A stretch of DNA of 64,000 nt from Streptococcus mitis (GCF_002005545.1 NZ_LBMT01000001.1:2028441-2092440), one strand, 5' to 3'; positions 9,497 through 20,694 are shown, counted from the first letter of the stretch. The notes: generated from the sequence alone by a model not told the origin. Program-made: numbers and translations.

Positions 9497-10769
9497 ATGA
9501 TCTTAAATTTTCTAGGTAGCGCTGGGCTGTCTCTAGGTTAAAGGTTTTATCTGCGATAAGCTGCTCGACTAGGGGAGCTACCTCGGATTCACTAGCACCT
9601 GCGAGAAGTGCCAAGGATTTGGCCTGCAATTTCATGTGGCCTTGCTGAATGCCTGTGCTGACCAATGCTTTGAGGGCCGCAAAGTTTTGGGCAAGACCAA
9701 TAGACACGATAATCTGGGATAATTCTTTGGCAGAAGGATTTCCCAATAGTTCATGACTAAGAGCTACACGAGGGTTGAGACCGATAGAGCCACCCTTGGT
9801 TGCCACAGGCATGGGCAGAGTCATCTCACCGACCAATTCTTCTCTTTCAAGGTCCAGCGTCCATCGGCTAAGACCTTGATAGCGTCCATCTCGACTGGCA
9901 AAGGCATGAGCCCCTGCTTCGATGGCACGCCAGTCATTACCAGTGGCAATCAAAATGGCATCAATACCGTTAAAAATTCCTTTATTGTGGGTAGTGGCTC
10001 GATAAGGATCAGCCTGCGCAAATTGGCTAGCCAAAGCTATTTTCTCCGCAATCTCTCGTCCTTGATCCTTTTGGCGGCTCAAGTAGCGAAAGGCGATACG
10101 ACAACTTGCAGTCACCAGAGAATCGGTCGCGTAGTTTGATAGGATCCCCATGAGACTCTGTCCCTGACTGAGTTCTTCTAAGACTGGTTTCAAGGCTTCC
10201 AGCATGGTGTTGAGCATATTAGCACCCATAGCTTCTTGGGTATCGACATGGAGATAAACAACGAGAAAGTCTGTTTCACCTTTGATCTGCTCTACATGCA
10301 AATCACGCGCCCCGCCCCCGCGTTTAACGATGGAAGGATAAGCTTGATTGGCAAGCTCCAAGAGTTCTGCTTTCTTGCTGGCAATCTTCTCTTGCGCTTG
10401 TTCAGGATTAACAACTTGATAAAGGGCTACCTGACCAATCATCTGGCGTTGATGGACTTGTGCAGTAAAGCCACCTGCTCGCTTGATGATTTTACTGGCA
10501 TAGCTGGCCGCAGCAACCACTGAGGGTTCTTCTGTCACATAGGGAACTGTGTATTCCTGACCGTTAACGAGAACCTCTGGGACCAGCGAATAAGGCAGAG
10601 AAAAAGTTCCCACTACATTCTCACTCAGCTGGTCTGCCACAGTCACACTCATCTGTTCATCCTGCTCCAAACTCTCTTGTCTCTCAGGACTAAGGAGCGC
10701 CTGAGCTTTTAACAGCTCGAGGCGCTCTTGGTATGATTTTTTAGAAAATCCATTCCAACTTATCTTCAT
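9495..10769 (-). CDS. mvaA: Hydroxymethylglutaryl-CoA reductase, class II
   Basis: Reduces HMG-CoA to mevalonate in the mevalonate route to isoprenoids, which supplies undecaprenyl phosphate for the wall. It is 424 residues, the usual bacterial class II length. Visible motifs are ENVVGTFSLPYS (catalytic Glu at about residue 51), EAMGANMLNTMLE (about 179-191) and ATGNDWRAIEAGAHAFA with the catalytic Lys region nearby. It overlaps the mvaS stop by one base, so the two are translationally coupled. Confidence 0.95.
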   Translation of the reverse strand: MKISWNGFSKKSYQERLELLKAQALLSPERQESLEQDEQMSVTVADQLSENVVGTFSLPYSLVPEVLVNGQEYTVPYVTEEPSVVAAASYASKIIKRAGGFTAQVHQRQMIGQVALYQVVNPEQAQEKIASKKAELLELANQAYPSIVKRGGGARDLHVEQIKGETDFLVVYLHVDTQEAMGANMLNTMLEALKPVLEELSQGQSLMGILSNYATDSLVTASCRIAFRYLSRQKDQGREIAEKIALASQFAQADPYRATTHNKGIFNGIDAILIATGNDWRAIEAGAHAFASRDGRYQGLSRWTLDLEREELVGEMTLPMPVATKGGSIGLNPRVALSHELLGNPSAKELSQIIVSIGLAQNFAALKALVSTGIQQGHMKLQAKSLALLAGASESEVAPLVEQLIADKTFNLETAQRYLENLRS

Positions 10770-11941
10770 TATTTTTCAACCTTGCTATAACGGCGTTGGT
10801 GGTCCACAATTTCAACCAAGGCAAAATCTTGATTTTCATAGCCAGCAAACTGGGCAGAGTTTGTTTCATCTAAGTCTACTTCCTCAAAGAAGACTTTTTC
10901 ATAGTCTGCAACGGATAGGGCAGTTCGTTGGTTGAGTTTGTTCAAGCGGTCTTTATCTAGATATGCTTCATATCCTTCAACCAATTCACCACTGAAGAAC
11001 TCAGCCACAGCCCCGCTTCCGTAACTATAAAGGGCGATTTTATCCCCAGCCTTCAAGCTATCTGTATTTTCCAAGAGAGATAGGAGTCCAAGGAAGAGAG
11101 AACCTGTATAGATATTCCCCACTTTTTGACTGTAGAGAATAGACTGGTCAAAATGCTTTTGCAAGAGGTCTTTTTTCTCTTGAGGCAGGCTCTTATCCAT
11201 GATTTTTTTCAAGCCTTTTAGCGCTAATTTAGGATAAGGCAAGTGGAAGCAAACAGCTGCAAAATCATCCAAAGTAAGCTGGTAGCGTTTTTGATATTCA
11301 AGCCAAGTCGTTTTCAAACTATCCAAGTATTGTTGGGTAGAATAGACACCATTTACATAAGGCGTTGTAGAGTAATTTGGACGCCAGAAATCCATGATAT
11401 CACGGGTCTGAGCCACATTATCATTATTAAAGGCCATAATGCGTGGATTTTGTGTAATCAACATGGCCACACTTCCAGCACCCTGAGTGGGTTCTCCTGG
11501 AGTTTCAATACCGTATTTGGCAATATCACTGGCAATGACCAAGACCTTGGACTCTGGAGAATTTTCCACATGCAATTTGGCATAATGGAGGGCAGCTGTC
11601 GCCCCATAGCAGGCTTCTTTAATCTCGAAACTACGAGCAAAAGGCTGGATGCCCAGCAAACCATGCACAAAGACGGCCGCAGCTTTGCTTTGGTCAATTC
11701 CTGACTCAGTAGCTACAATGACCATGTCAATTTCTGCTCTTTCTTGCTCAGTTAAAATAGAGTCACTAGCACTGGTCGCCAAGGTCACGATATCCTCAGT
11801 TAGGGGCGCAATACTCAATTCCTCGAGTAAGAGTCCTTTACTTAATTTTTCAGGGTCAATTCCCCTCGCTTCTGCTAAGTCTTGTAATTTCAAGACATAT
11901 TGACTGGTCGCAAAACCAATCTTATCAATACCGATTGTCAT
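10769..11941 (-). CDS. mvaS: Hydroxymethylglutaryl-CoA synthase
   Basis: Condenses acetoacetyl-CoA with acetyl-CoA to HMG-CoA, the substrate of the adjacent reductase. It has a thiolase-like fold of 390 residues, with the catalytic cysteine in KEACYGATAALHYA and a C-terminal GSGAVAEFFSG turn. The start at MTIGIDKIGF is preferred to one eight codons upstream because the family begins there and AGAGGT precedes it. Confidence 0.95.
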   Translation of the reverse strand: MTIGIDKIGFATSQYVLKLQDLAEARGIDPEKLSKGLLLEELSIAPLTEDIVTLATSASDSILTEQERAEIDMVIVATESGIDQSKAAAVFVHGLLGIQPFARSFEIKEACYGATAALHYAKLHVENSPESKVLVIASDIAKYGIETPGEPTQGAGSVAMLITQNPRIMAFNNDNVAQTRDIMDFWRPNYSTTPYVNGVYSTQQYLDSLKTTWLEYQKRYQLTLDDFAAVCFHLPYPKLALKGLKKIMDKSLPQEKKDLLQKHFDQSILYSQKVGNIYTGSLFLGLLSLLENTDSLKAGDKIALYSYGSGAVAEFFSGELVEGYEAYLDKDRLNKLNQRTALSVADYEKVFFEEVDLDETNSAQFAGYENQDFALVEIVDHQRRYSKVEK

Positions 11942-12014
11942 ATTTACCTCTGTTTTATCATTCATTGTAAAAAATCGTTCTATACTATTTTATCACAAAT
12001 GGCAGTAAAAGAGA

Positions 12015-12044
12015 GAAAAAAGACTTGATTCACCAAATCAAGTC
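12015..12044 (-). terminator. Terminator after the threonine/serine exporter pair
   Basis: A 9-bp perfect stem GACTTGATT / AATCAAGTC followed in the minus direction by TTTTTTC, just downstream of the small exporter subunit. Confidence 0.85.
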
Positions 12045-12054
12045 GCTTATTATT

Positions 12055-12504
12055 CTAACCATTATGCTGCTTTCTTAAATAGGAATACAGTCTAAGAATC
12101 ACTGTTCCGCTAGCCATTCCAATGGAAATCACCAAAGCCAACATAACAACCAAGGTTGCACTAGCAATGGCATGACTGTAATCTCCCGTCACAAAAAAGG
12201 CAGTTGTCCGATAGGAGAGATAACCCGGAACCAGAGGTGCCAAGATGGCCAAGATAAAGACCACAGCAGGTGTCTTATAAAGAATACTTAAAATCTGGCT
12301 GACACAAGAACCGATAATGGCTGCAATAAAAGTAGCCACAATAACATTGGTCGGTTCTTTGAGCAAAAGATAGATTAGCCAGACAGCCATGCCCAAAATC
12401 CCTCCAGGTAAGAGCATGGACCGCTGAACATTGAGTACGATTAGAAAGGTAATAATGGCAAGAAGACTTGCTACTGCTTGTAATAAAAAGGTTGTTAGTG
12501 TCAT
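12055..12504 (-). CDS. Threonine/serine exporter family, small C-terminal-type subunit (YjjB-like)
   Basis: A 149-residue, very hydrophobic protein with about four or five membrane helices, corresponding to the C-terminal half of actinobacterial ThrE. Its start is one base from the stop of the larger half, so the two are made together and probably form one transporter. The substrate is inferred from the family (threonine, serine or, in enterobacteria, succinate), not from this sequence. Confidence 0.8.
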   Translation of the reverse strand: MTLTTFLLQAVASLLAIITFLIVLNVQRSMLLPGGILGMAVWLIYLLLKEPTNVIVATFIAAIIGSCVSQILSILYKTPAVVFILAILAPLVPGYLSYRTTAFFVTGDYSHAIASATLVVMLALVISIGMASGTVILRLYSYLRKQHNG

Positions 12505-12505
12505 A

Positions 12506-13264
12506 TTAGTTCATCAATACCAAGGCGACAGAAGTTCCTGCCCCTAAAGCAAGGGTAATGAGCAGGGATTCAAACATCTTGCTCATACCAGAGTTTATGT
12601 GGTTAGTCATAATATCACGAACCGCATTGGTCAAGGCAATTCCTGGTACAAAAGGCATGACCGCACCAGCTATAATCAAATCTGCCGTTGAGGGAAAGCC
12701 TGTGTAGCGCGCCCAAAACTGAGCTATCATCCCAAAGACAAAGGCTCCAGCAAATGCTGTTACAAAAGGAATTCGGATAAACTTTTCCACATAGAGGGAA
12801 AAGGCAAAACCAAATAAGGTCGCCACTCCTGCCCCAAGTGCGTCGTAGATGTTTCCACTAAACATAACTGAAAAGAAAGGGGCACTAAAGGTCGCAGCCA
12901 AAGTTACCTGCAACTTAGTATAGGGAAGGGGTTGAGTTTGTAAAGTCGTCAATTGCTTGAAGGCTGTCTCTAAATCAATCCGCCCCCCAACCAGCTGACG
13001 AGAAATCTGGTTCACATCGCAGACTTTTTCGATGTTATAAGAAGATGAGGTCACGCGCTTCATACGCGAAATATTGGTATTTTCAATGGAGAAAAAGATG
13101 GCAGCAGGCATGGCAAGAACATTACAATCCACAATCCCCTGCGAATGCGCAATCCGAATCATGGTATCTTCTACGCGATGAATCTCTGAACCACTTTTGA
13201 GGAGAATGGTTCCAGCTAACATAATCACATCAATAACGGCATTTAATTCTCTTGATTCTTCCAT
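12506..13264 (-). CDS. Threonine/serine exporter family, large N-terminal-type subunit (YjjP-like, DUF1212)
   Basis: 252 residues. The N-terminal part carries the DUF1212 pattern, with KSGSEIHRVEDTMIRIA at about 24-40 and an RMKRVTSSSYNIEKV segment. It is followed by about five membrane helices, including the PGIALTNAVRDIMTNH signature near 210. It is the first gene of a two-gene exporter operon. Its ATG is preceded by AAAGGAGGAAAG, a strong ribosome site. Confidence 0.82.
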   Translation of the reverse strand: MEESRELNAVIDVIMLAGTILLKSGSEIHRVEDTMIRIAHSQGIVDCNVLAMPAAIFFSIENTNISRMKRVTSSSYNIEKVCDVNQISRQLVGGRIDLETAFKQLTTLQTQPLPYTKLQVTLAATFSAPFFSVMFSGNIYDALGAGVATLFGFAFSLYVEKFIRIPFVTAFAGAFVFGMIAQFWARYTGFPSTADLIIAGAVMPFVPGIALTNAVRDIMTNHINSGMSKMFESLLITLALGAGTSVALVLMN

Positions 13265-13313
13265 ACTTTCCTCCTTTTATCAACTCCTTCTATTCTATCA
13301 CAAATCTGGAGTC

Positions 13314-13349
13314 AAAAAAAATCTTTGCCATGAAATCATGACAAAGATT
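13314..13349 (-). terminator. Terminator after stkP
   Basis: A hairpin with stem AATCTTTGTCATGA / TCATGGCAAAGATT (one G-U pair) followed by eight T residues on the minus strand, four bases beyond the stkP stop. Confidence 0.9.
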
Positions 13350-13352
13350 CGT

Positions 13353-15254
13353 TTAATCACGAGAATTTTCGTGGTTCCCTTCACTACTTGATTGAGTAGT
13401 AGCAGGTGCATTCCCTCGTTGATTTCCTTGTTGGTTCCCCTGACTTGGTGTCGTAGTAGAACCTTGGTTTCCACGTTGGGCTGGTGCTGATGATGACGTT
13501 GACGGTGGTGTTTTTGGTTTGTAGATTGAAATCTTGACACGAGTCTTAGTCAAATCAACCTTTTCGCCTGCTTTTGGACTTTGCTCTACAACAGTCCCCT
13601 CAGCAGTTCCATCAGGAGCTGTCGACACTTCTACAACTTCAATATTGGCTTCTTTAATACCGACAATTTGAACGAGATTATTTTTAGTAAATTCAAGACT
13701 AGATCCTATATAACTTGGCATAGCAACGCTGGTTACTTTCTTAGCAACGGTTAAGGTAATCGTTGAGGCCTTGCTCAAATCATAGGTTGTTCCGGCAGCT
13801 GGACTCTGTCTGAGAACAGTTCCTGCTTCGCTCTCACTTGATTCTTCTTCCTCAATTTTGATGAGATTTTCAGGAACCTTCTTCTGCTTGAGTTCTGCTA
13901 TAACATCTGTCGATTTACGGCCGATATAGTTACTCAATTGGAAAGATTGCTTGCCTGATGAGACAACCAAATTGATTTTCGAACCTTCTTTTCGAGTCTT
14001 TCCAGCTTCAGGATCTGTACGGATAATCCGCCCTTCTTCCACCTTTTCACTAGCCTCTGATTTCTCCTCGCCAATCTCAAAATTGGCTTTCTTGAGCGTT
14101 TCCTTGGCCTCCGCAACTGTCTGACCTGCCACATCTGGGATGGCAATGGTTGCAGGAGTTCTGGATAAGATCCAAATCAGAGAAGCTGCCACCAATACAA
14201 TGCTGGCCAACAAAATCATATAACGAACTCTAAATTTCCGTTTCTTAACAGGCTTGCTTGCGTAATTATCTTCTGAAACCTGCTGACTCGGTTTCGCAGT
14301 CTGTGGCTTCGAACTTTGTGTTTGCACCTTAGGAATCGAAGTCAAGGTACTCTGGGATACCTTTGGTAGTGTCTTGGTGTCCGCCTTAGTAGTATCATTA
14401 AATACCAGTTTAGGCTCATTGCGACGATTGTAAGACAAGCTACTAGACAAGTCCACGTACATCTCTGCAACTGACTGATAACGATCTGTCAATTTCTTGG
14501 CAGTTGCCTTGATAACAACATTCTCCAAAGCCTGAGGCACAGATGGATTTTCATCAATAACTGACGGCAGTGGTTTCTGGAAATGCTGAAGGGCGATGGT
14601 CACCGCACTATCCCCGTCATAAGGGATATGGCCTGTCAACATCTCATAGAAAATAATCCCCATGGCATAGATATCACTCTGCACAGTCGCCTTCGAACCA
14701 CGCGCCTGCTCTGGTGACAAGTAATGAACTGAGCCCAGCATAGAGTTAGTCTGAGTCAGACTTGTCTCAGCAAAGGCTACCGCAATCCCAAAGTCTGTGA
14801 CCTTGGCAGTCCCATCTGGTGTCAAGAGGATATTTTGAGGTTTCAAGTCCCTGTGAACAATTCCTCGAGTATGGGCCAAACGCATAGCCAAGAGAATTTG
14901 TCCCATAATACGGACTGCTTCTTCATTAGAAAGAGGGTAGTGTTCCTTGATATAGCGTTTAAGGTCTAGTCCAGCAACATACTCCATTGCAAGATACTGT
15001 TGACCGTCTTCCTCACCAATATCTGTTATCCGAACGATATGAGGATGGTCTAGATCTGCCATAGCTCTCGCTTCACGCTGAAAACGAGCTACAGCTATCG
15101 GGTCCGTCTGGTAGTTGGTCCTCAGGACCTTCACTGCCACTTCTTCTCCGTCTAGAATTAAATCCTTGGCCAAATAGACATCTGCCATGCCTCCTCGGCC
15201 AATCTGTTTCACAATCCGATAGCGTCCGGCAAAAATCTTGCCGATTTGGATCAT
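13353..15254 (-). CDS. stkP: Eukaryotic-type Ser/Thr protein kinase with three PASTA domains
   Basis: A membrane kinase that senses wall precursors or peptidoglycan and phosphorylates division proteins. Kinase domain (1-275): [11 protein letters not shown] loop, VAVKVL lysine, HRDLKPQN catalytic loop, DFGIA metal motif, SPEQA. A linker and one membrane segment (about 342-362) follow. The outside part has PASTA repeats at about 368-433, 434-506 and 507-581. The tail of about 50 residues is rich in Ser, Gln, Asn and Pro. From memory, pneumococcal StkP is 659 residues with four PASTA repeats and a short tail; this 633-residue version has three. Its start overlaps the phpP stop by 4 bases. Confidence 0.95.
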   Translation of the reverse strand: MIQIGKIFAGRYRIVKQIGRGGMADVYLAKDLILDGEEVAVKVLRTNYQTDPIAVARFQREARAMADLDHPHIVRITDIGEEDGQQYLAMEYVAGLDLKRYIKEHYPLSNEEAVRIMGQILLAMRLAHTRGIVHRDLKPQNILLTPDGTAKVTDFGIAVAFAETSLTQTNSMLGSVHYLSPEQARGSKATVQSDIYAMGIIFYEMLTGHIPYDGDSAVTIALQHFQKPLPSVIDENPSVPQALENVVIKATAKKLTDRYQSVAEMYVDLSSSLSYNRRNEPKLVFNDTTKADTKTLPKVSQSTLTSIPKVQTQSSKPQTAKPSQQVSEDNYASKPVKKRKFRVRYMILLASIVLVAASLIWILSRTPATIAIPDVAGQTVAEAKETLKKANFEIGEEKSEASEKVEEGRIIRTDPEAGKTRKEGSKINLVVSSGKQSFQLSNYIGRKSTDVIAELKQKKVPENLIKIEEEESSESEAGTVLRQSPAAGTTYDLSKASTITLTVAKKVTSVAMPSYIGSSLEFTKNNLVQIVGIKEANIEVVEVSTAPDGTAEGTVVEQSPKAGEKVDLTKTRVKISIYKPKTPPSTSSSAPAQRGNQGSTTTPSQGNQQGNQRGNAPATTQSSSEGNHENSRD

Positions 15255-15991
15255 TCTGCATCCTCCTCGTTCATAGAAACAAGGGCAACCGTAATGTTGT
15301 CTAAACCTCCTGCATTGTTAGCAAAACGCACAAGCGTCGCTGTTTTATCTGCCAAAGGAATATCACTGGTTACAATATCACAAATCTCACTGCCTGAAAT
15401 CATGTTAGTCAAACCATCACTATTGAGCAAGAGATAGTCTCCTGGCTCAAGGGTAATCATTCCAAAATCAGGTTGAACTTCATCTTTTTGACCGATTGAC
15501 TGGGTAATAATATTTTTCTGTGGATGGCTAGCTGCTTCTTCTGGTGTCAATTGACCTGCCTTGAGTAATTCATTAACTAAAGAATGGTCGCTCGTCAACT
15601 GGTGGTATTCTTCTCCACGAATCAAACCGATACGAGAATCTCCAATATGGGCATAGATAGCTTGATTGCCAATAATAGCAACAGCCTCAAGAGTTGTTCC
15701 CATTCCTTTATAGGCATCATCTTGTCCAAGTTGATGAATCTTTTGATTTTCAATTTCTAGGTAATTGGCGAACCATTCACGTACTTCATTGACTGTATCG
15801 ATCTGGGTGTCAACCCAAGCTATACCTAGGTCTGTTACCGCCATTTCACTAGCGATATTCCCTGCGCGATGACCTCCCATCCCATCAGCTAAAATAATCA
15901 TAGTACGTCCAGCTCTATTGACATAGTGGTTGACATAGTCTTGGTTATTTGTTCGTTTCTGACCAACATCTGTTAATAATGAAATTTCCAT
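15251..15991 (-). CDS. phpP: PP2C-type Ser/Thr protein phosphatase
   Basis: A cytoplasmic phosphatase that reverses StkP phosphorylation. All PP2C metal-site motifs are visible: ADGMGGH (about residues 36-42), [26 protein letters not shown] and [10 protein letters not shown] near the end. It is 246 residues, full length. It overlaps stkP by 4 bases downstream and is 14 bases from rsmB upstream, so kinase and phosphatase are made in fixed proportion. Confidence 0.95.
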   Translation of the reverse strand: MEISLLTDVGQKRTNNQDYVNHYVNRAGRTMIILADGMGGHRAGNIASEMAVTDLGIAWVDTQIDTVNEVREWFANYLEIENQKIHQLGQDDAYKGMGTTLEAVAIIGNQAIYAHIGDSRIGLIRGEEYHQLTSDHSLVNELLKAGQLTPEEAASHPQKNIITQSIGQKDEVQPDFGMITLEPGDYLLLNSDGLTNMISGSEICDIVTSDIPLADKTATLVRFANNAGGLDNITVALVSMNEEDAE

Positions 15992-16005
15992 GTGTCAGTT
16001 CCTTC

Positions 16006-17322
16006 CTAATCCGATATCTTGCGAAATTGACTGATGAAGAATCCATCACTTCCATACAATTCAGGTGTAATGAGGATACAGCCGTCTTTCACGATATCCT
16101 TACATTCATGTTCTAGTTTTACCTGCTCGAACTCAGGATGATTTTCTAAAAACGCCTCAACGACTTGAAAATTCTCCTCTGAGACAATAGTACAGGTACT
16201 ATAAGTTATTATACCACCTTTGCCTAGTGTTTGACAAACACTACCTAATATTTCTAGCTGAATTTCCTGCAAGGACGCGAAATCTGCCGTTTCTTTATTG
16301 TATTTGATGTCTGGTTTCCGTCGCAAAAGACCGATTCCTGAACAGGGAGCATCCACTAGAATCTTGTCAAAGGAATTCTGCCCAAAAAGCTCATGCACCT
16401 TTCTGGCATCTAGTTTTTGCCTTTGAACCTGATCTGCAACTCCTAAACGTTGGGCATTTTCTTGGATTAAGTCCAACTTATGGTCGTACAAGTCCAGAGC
16501 AGTAACCTGACCTGTCTTGAGATAAGAGGCTATATGGGCTGTTTTCCCACCCGGAGCCGCACAAGCATCAAGCACTCGCTCATCTCCCTGCAAATTCAAA
16601 GTTGGCGCAACCAGCTGACTGGACTCGTCTTGGATGGTAATGGCTCCCTCTGCAAACAAATCATGGCCTGCAAAATGCCCCTGCTCCTTAACCAGACCAG
16701 AAGGAGACAAGGATGAATCACTGGCCTCCAACAAGGCTTTGATTTCCTCTTTTCGGCTTAAATCAGTCACACGAATACTGGCCTTGTTACGCACCAAGAG
16801 ACTTTCAAAAATAGCTTGCGCTCGCTCCTCTCCGTATTCTTCCTTGAGCTTGGCAACTAGCCAAACCGGAAGGGAATAGGCTATGGAGTCACGCTTGTTT
16901 TTTCGTTTGATGCTGGCAATATCTGGCCAGCCTTCACGCAAGATACGGCGAAGGACAGCGTTGACCAATTTTTCACTGCCTTTTTTACGGACTTTGGCTA
17001 ATTCTACTGCTTCATTGACCACAGCATGGTCTGGAATCTTATCCAAATAGCGGAGCTGGTAAGCACTCATGAGAAGAAGGACATAAAGCCAACTATCTAA
17101 CTGGTCTCTGTCTTCAATAAAGTGTGATAGGTACCATTCCAGAGTCAGTTTACGGGCTACCGTTCCATAGATCAGCTCGGTCACCAAGCCCTTGTCTGCT
17201 GCCGAAAGTTGACTTCCCTTGAGATGCTTATTTAAGGCGATATTTGAGTATGCTTGATTGATAAAAACATCCTCTAATACTGCTAGAGCTAAACTTCTAG
17301 CCGTTTCTACTTTAGTCACCAA
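16006..17322 (-). CDS. rsmB: 16S rRNA (cytosine-967-C5)-methyltransferase
   Basis: Methylates C967 of 16S rRNA. The N-terminal NusB-like RNA-binding domain (1-130) is followed by a Rossmann methyltransferase domain. It has an SAM loop [14 protein letters not shown], the catalytic motif [16 protein letters not shown], and the second cysteine in ITYSTCTI. It is 438 residues. It overlaps fmt by 11 bases. Confidence 0.95.
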   Translation of the reverse strand: MVTKVETARSLALAVLEDVFINQAYSNIALNKHLKGSQLSAADKGLVTELIYGTVARKLTLEWYLSHFIEDRDQLDSWLYVLLLMSAYQLRYLDKIPDHAVVNEAVELAKVRKKGSEKLVNAVLRRILREGWPDIASIKRKNKRDSIAYSLPVWLVAKLKEEYGEERAQAIFESLLVRNKASIRVTDLSRKEEIKALLEASDSSLSPSGLVKEQGHFAGHDLFAEGAITIQDESSQLVAPTLNLQGDERVLDACAAPGGKTAHIASYLKTGQVTALDLYDHKLDLIQENAQRLGVADQVQRQKLDARKVHELFGQNSFDKILVDAPCSGIGLLRRKPDIKYNKETADFASLQEIQLEILGSVCQTLGKGGIITYSTCTIVSEENFQVVEAFLENHPEFEQVKLEHECKDIVKDGCILITPELYGSDGFFISQFRKISD

Positions 17323-18247
17323 ATCGTTCTCCTACAGTCAATGTACGTCCAACTCCATTGAGGAAGGAAGCAATGTCCATCTTAGGTTTACCAGCAGGCT
17401 GAACTTGTTTGAGAGACAAAGCTCCTTCAGCTGTTGCGACAATCAATTCTTTCTTGCCGATAGAGAGAATCTCTCCTGGATTTCCCTGACCATCTACTGG
17501 TAGGGCTTCATAAATCTTAAAGCGGTCGCCCTTAAGGAAAGTATGGGTAACAGGCCACGGGTTCATTCCACGGATTTGGTTAAAGAGTTGACGATTGCTT
17601 TTGTTCCAGTCCAGTTTTTCTTCCTCTGGCTTGATATTTGGCGAGAAAGTGACCTGGCTTGGTTCTTGTGGTTCAGGTTTGATATCACCAGCAATATAGG
17701 CAGGCAAAGTGTCCAAAAGCAAATCGCGACCAACTAGCGCCAATTTTTCAAACAAGGTCCCGACATTGTCCTCATCTGTGATCGGAATACTACGACGAGA
17801 AATCATATCTCCTGCATCCATTTCCTTAACCATTTCCATAATGGTCACACCAGCTTCCTCATCACCTTGAATCAAGGCATAATGGATAGGCGCACCACCA
17901 CGGTGTTTTGGAAGAAGGGAAGCGTGAACATTGACAGCAAAGTCCATGCTATCAAGGAGTTTACTTGGAAGAAACTGCCCAAAAGCAGCAGTCACAATTC
18001 CATCTGCTCCTAAATTCATAATAGCTTCCATCTCTGGGCTTCCAGATAATTTTTCAGGTTGGTAAATTGGAAGATCTGCTTCCTTGGCAGCCTGTTTGAC
18101 TGGGGTTTCTTGAATAACTTTTTTACGACCAACAGCACGGTCTGGCTGGGTCACAACGGCTAGAATTTCGTAACGGTCATCTGTCAAAAGACCTTTTAAG
18201 ACTGTTGCTGAAAAGTCGGGAGTTCCCATAAAGATTAGTTTTGTCAT
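17312..18247 (-). CDS. fmt: Methionyl-tRNA formyltransferase
   Basis: Formylates initiator Met-tRNA using 10-formyl-tetrahydrofolate. It is 311 residues. The catalytic Asn/His region is seen in [20 protein letters not shown], followed by a [15 protein letters not shown] loop, and a C-terminal OB-fold tRNA-binding domain starts at about residue 205. It is in an operon with priA (12-base gap) and rsmB (overlap). Confidence 0.96.
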   Translation of the reverse strand: MTKLIFMGTPDFSATVLKGLLTDDRYEILAVVTQPDRAVGRKKVIQETPVKQAAKEADLPIYQPEKLSGSPEMEAIMNLGADGIVTAAFGQFLPSKLLDSMDFAVNVHASLLPKHRGGAPIHYALIQGDEEAGVTIMEMVKEMDAGDMISRRSIPITDEDNVGTLFEKLALVGRDLLLDTLPAYIAGDIKPEPQEPSQVTFSPNIKPEEEKLDWNKSNRQLFNQIRGMNPWPVTHTFLKGDRFKIYEALPVDGQGNPGEILSIGKKELIVATAEGALSLKQVQPAGKPKMDIASFLNGVGRTLTVGERFGD

Positions 18248-18259
18248 ATCTTCTCCTTC

Positions 18260-20656
18260 TTATAAAAATTGCTGTGGCTCATGGTCAATGCTGAGACGGA
18301 GCTCACTATTTTCCCGTTCTTGAGTCAAGGCCAAGACCTGATTGAGGGTCGTCCCCAGCTCATCTTCTAAACGGTATTTAATTAAAATCTGGTAATGATA
18401 TAGGTTGTGGGTACGGGCGATGGGTTTGGGCGTTGGCCCGAGAATCTTACTTGTTTCGGACAAACCTGATCGTAAAATGTTCATGACTTCATAAGCACGT
18501 TTGACAACCTCTTCTTCTTTCTTATGAGAAAGGGTAATGCCAATGGTGAAATAGTAAGGTGGATAGCCAAGTTGTCGTCTAATTCCCATTTCATAGGCAT
18601 AAAAACCTTCGTAATCCTGATCCTTGGCAAATCGAATAGCATAGTGTTGCGGATTGTAGGACTGGATCAAGACCTGACCAGCTTTTTCAGCCCGACCTGC
18701 CCGACCTGCCACCTGAGTCAAGAGCTGGAAGGTTCTCTCAGAAGAACGGAAATCAGGCAGATTTAAGGCCGTATCCGCATTGAGAACTCCTACTAGTGTC
18801 ACATTGGGAAAATCCAAACCTTTGGCAATCATCTGAGTACCTAGTAAAATATCCGCTTCCCCTTGTCCAAACTGGTCAAGCAGAGCTTGATGACTACCTT
18901 TCTTACGAGTCGTGTCCACATCCATCCGCAAAATGCGGGCCTGCGGAAAGAGTTCTGCCAGCTCATCATAAGCCTTCTGTGTCCCTGTCCCATAGTAACG
19001 AATACTTCGGCTCTTACAGTTAGGACAGACCTGAGGAATGTCCTTAGAAAAACCACAATAATGGCAGTTCATAGTCTTAGTATCCATGTGCAGGGTGAGA
19101 GAAATGTCACAGTTGGGACAAGTATCAACGGTCCCACACTCCCGACACATGACAAAGCTAGAATAGCCACGGCGATTGAGCATGAGAACCACCTGCTCTT
19201 TTTTAGACAGACGGTCTTGGATGGCTTCTAGCAAAGGAGGCGTAAAGTTTGATGTCTCGTTTTGTCCAATATAGTCACGAAAGTCAACCACTTGAACCTC
19301 AGGAATCGTTGCCAAAGGATTGGCCCGTTGGGTTAGACATAAGTGTTGATAGACGCCTTTGCCAGCCCGAGCACGGCTTTCCAGACTAGGAGTTGCTGAA
19401 CCAAGTACCAGAGCTGCTTGATTGTACTGGGCCCGTAAAATGGCCACTTCTCTAGCATGGTAACGGGGATTACTGTCCTGCTTATAAGTCGCTTCATGTT
19501 CCTCATCGATAATCATAACACCTAGATTTTTCAGCGGAGCAAAGATGGCCGATCTGGCGCCCACAACAACTTGAGCGTCTCCACGCTCGACCTTGCGCCA
19601 TTCGTCATACTTTTCACCATTGGACAGGCCTGAGTGAAGAATGGCCACCTTGTCCCCAAAACGTGCAATAAAACGCTCCGTCATCTGAGGAGTCAGGGAA
19701 ATCTCAGGTACCAGCAAAATAGCTGTCTTGCCCTTGTCCAAGGCCCCTTGGATAATCTGCAAATAAACCTCGGTCTTCCCACTTCCTGTAATCCCTTGAA
19801 GGAGGAAGGGAGGCTGATGACTACCAATAGCACTCACAACCGCATCACGCGCCTGTCTTTGCTCTGGATTCAATTCCAAAGGCTGACTTGCCTCAATGCC
19901 TTCAAAATAAGCAGCCGAGCGTTGCACTTCCTTTTGGACTATGGACACAGCACCTTGTTCCACAAAAAAGTTGACTTGCTCTCGCGAGTAGGACTCTAGC
20001 AAACTAGCCAAGGAAGCACTCTCAGGATGAGACAGCAAATAGTCTCTCAGTTCTAACTTTTTCTTGGCGCGTGTAGAAATCTCTACTCCTTCTAATTGAG
20101 CAAGGTCAACCTCATACCAAGACTGGGTCTTGATCTTCTTTTGATCGACTGCCTGATATTCCAGACCAAGCAGGCCTTTTCTAGTCAAACGCATCATTTC
20201 AGCTTGCTTACCTAAATCTAGAGAAGAAAAGGCTAGCGAATCTTCTGAACCAAACAAGCGCTCTCGGTCTTCCTGACTCAGACCTTCCAGAGGATAGAGA
20301 ATCTTGTCATAGCTGGAGTTCAGAAACCCTGGTAACATAGCCTTGAGGATAGAGATTTTGTAGGAGAAGACAGATTTGCGTAACTCCTCAGCCAGCCAGA
20401 GTTGTTCTTGCGTGAGAACAGGAGAAAAATCCAGCACCTCAGCAATATCTTTTAAATCTTGATTAGGCTCTTCTTCATCTGGTTGGGACTCCAAACCAAG
20501 AACAATCCCTTGAATCAGGCGATTGCCCTTACCAAAGGGCACATGAACCCGCATCCCAACTTCCAGCATTCCCTCAAATTCCTCAGGAATCTTGTAACTA
20601 TAGGGCTGGTCCGTCTGCATCAAGGGCACATCTACGATAATCTTGGCTATAGCCAT
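18260..20656 (-). CDS. priA: Primosomal protein N' (replication restart helicase)
   Basis: Reloads the replisome at stalled forks. It is 798 residues: an N-terminal DNA-binding domain (1-105), then a helicase core with Walker A GITGSGKTEVYL, IIDEEHEATYKQ and GSATPSLES. A zinc-binding insert reads CRECGTVDTCPNCD, CHYCG and CPNCKS, and the motif VI region is LTQVAGRAGRAEKAGQV. All zinc cysteines are present. It is downstream of rpoZ across a hairpin. Confidence 0.96.
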   Translation of the reverse strand: MAIAKIIVDVPLMQTDQPYSYKIPEEFEGMLEVGMRVHVPFGKGNRLIQGIVLGLESQPDEEEPNQDLKDIAEVLDFSPVLTQEQLWLAEELRKSVFSYKISILKAMLPGFLNSSYDKILYPLEGLSQEDRERLFGSEDSLAFSSLDLGKQAEMMRLTRKGLLGLEYQAVDQKKIKTQSWYEVDLAQLEGVEISTRAKKKLELRDYLLSHPESASLASLLESYSREQVNFFVEQGAVSIVQKEVQRSAAYFEGIEASQPLELNPEQRQARDAVVSAIGSHQPPFLLQGITGSGKTEVYLQIIQGALDKGKTAILLVPEISLTPQMTERFIARFGDKVAILHSGLSNGEKYDEWRKVERGDAQVVVGARSAIFAPLKNLGVMIIDEEHEATYKQDSNPRYHAREVAILRAQYNQAALVLGSATPSLESRARAGKGVYQHLCLTQRANPLATIPEVQVVDFRDYIGQNETSNFTPPLLEAIQDRLSKKEQVVLMLNRRGYSSFVMCRECGTVDTCPNCDISLTLHMDTKTMNCHYCGFSKDIPQVCPNCKSRSIRYYGTGTQKAYDELAELFPQARILRMDVDTTRKKGSHQALLDQFGQGEADILLGTQMIAKGLDFPNVTLVGVLNADTALNLPDFRSSERTFQLLTQVAGRAGRAEKAGQVLIQSYNPQHYAIRFAKDQDYEGFYAYEMGIRRQLGYPPYYFTIGITLSHKKEEEVVKRAYEVMNILRSGLSETSKILGPTPKPIARTHNLYHYQILIKYRLEDELGTTLNQVLALTQERENSELRLSIDHEPQQFL

Positions 20657-20694
20657 CTTCTCACCTCCTCCTTGTCAGTACATTCTTGCAATAG

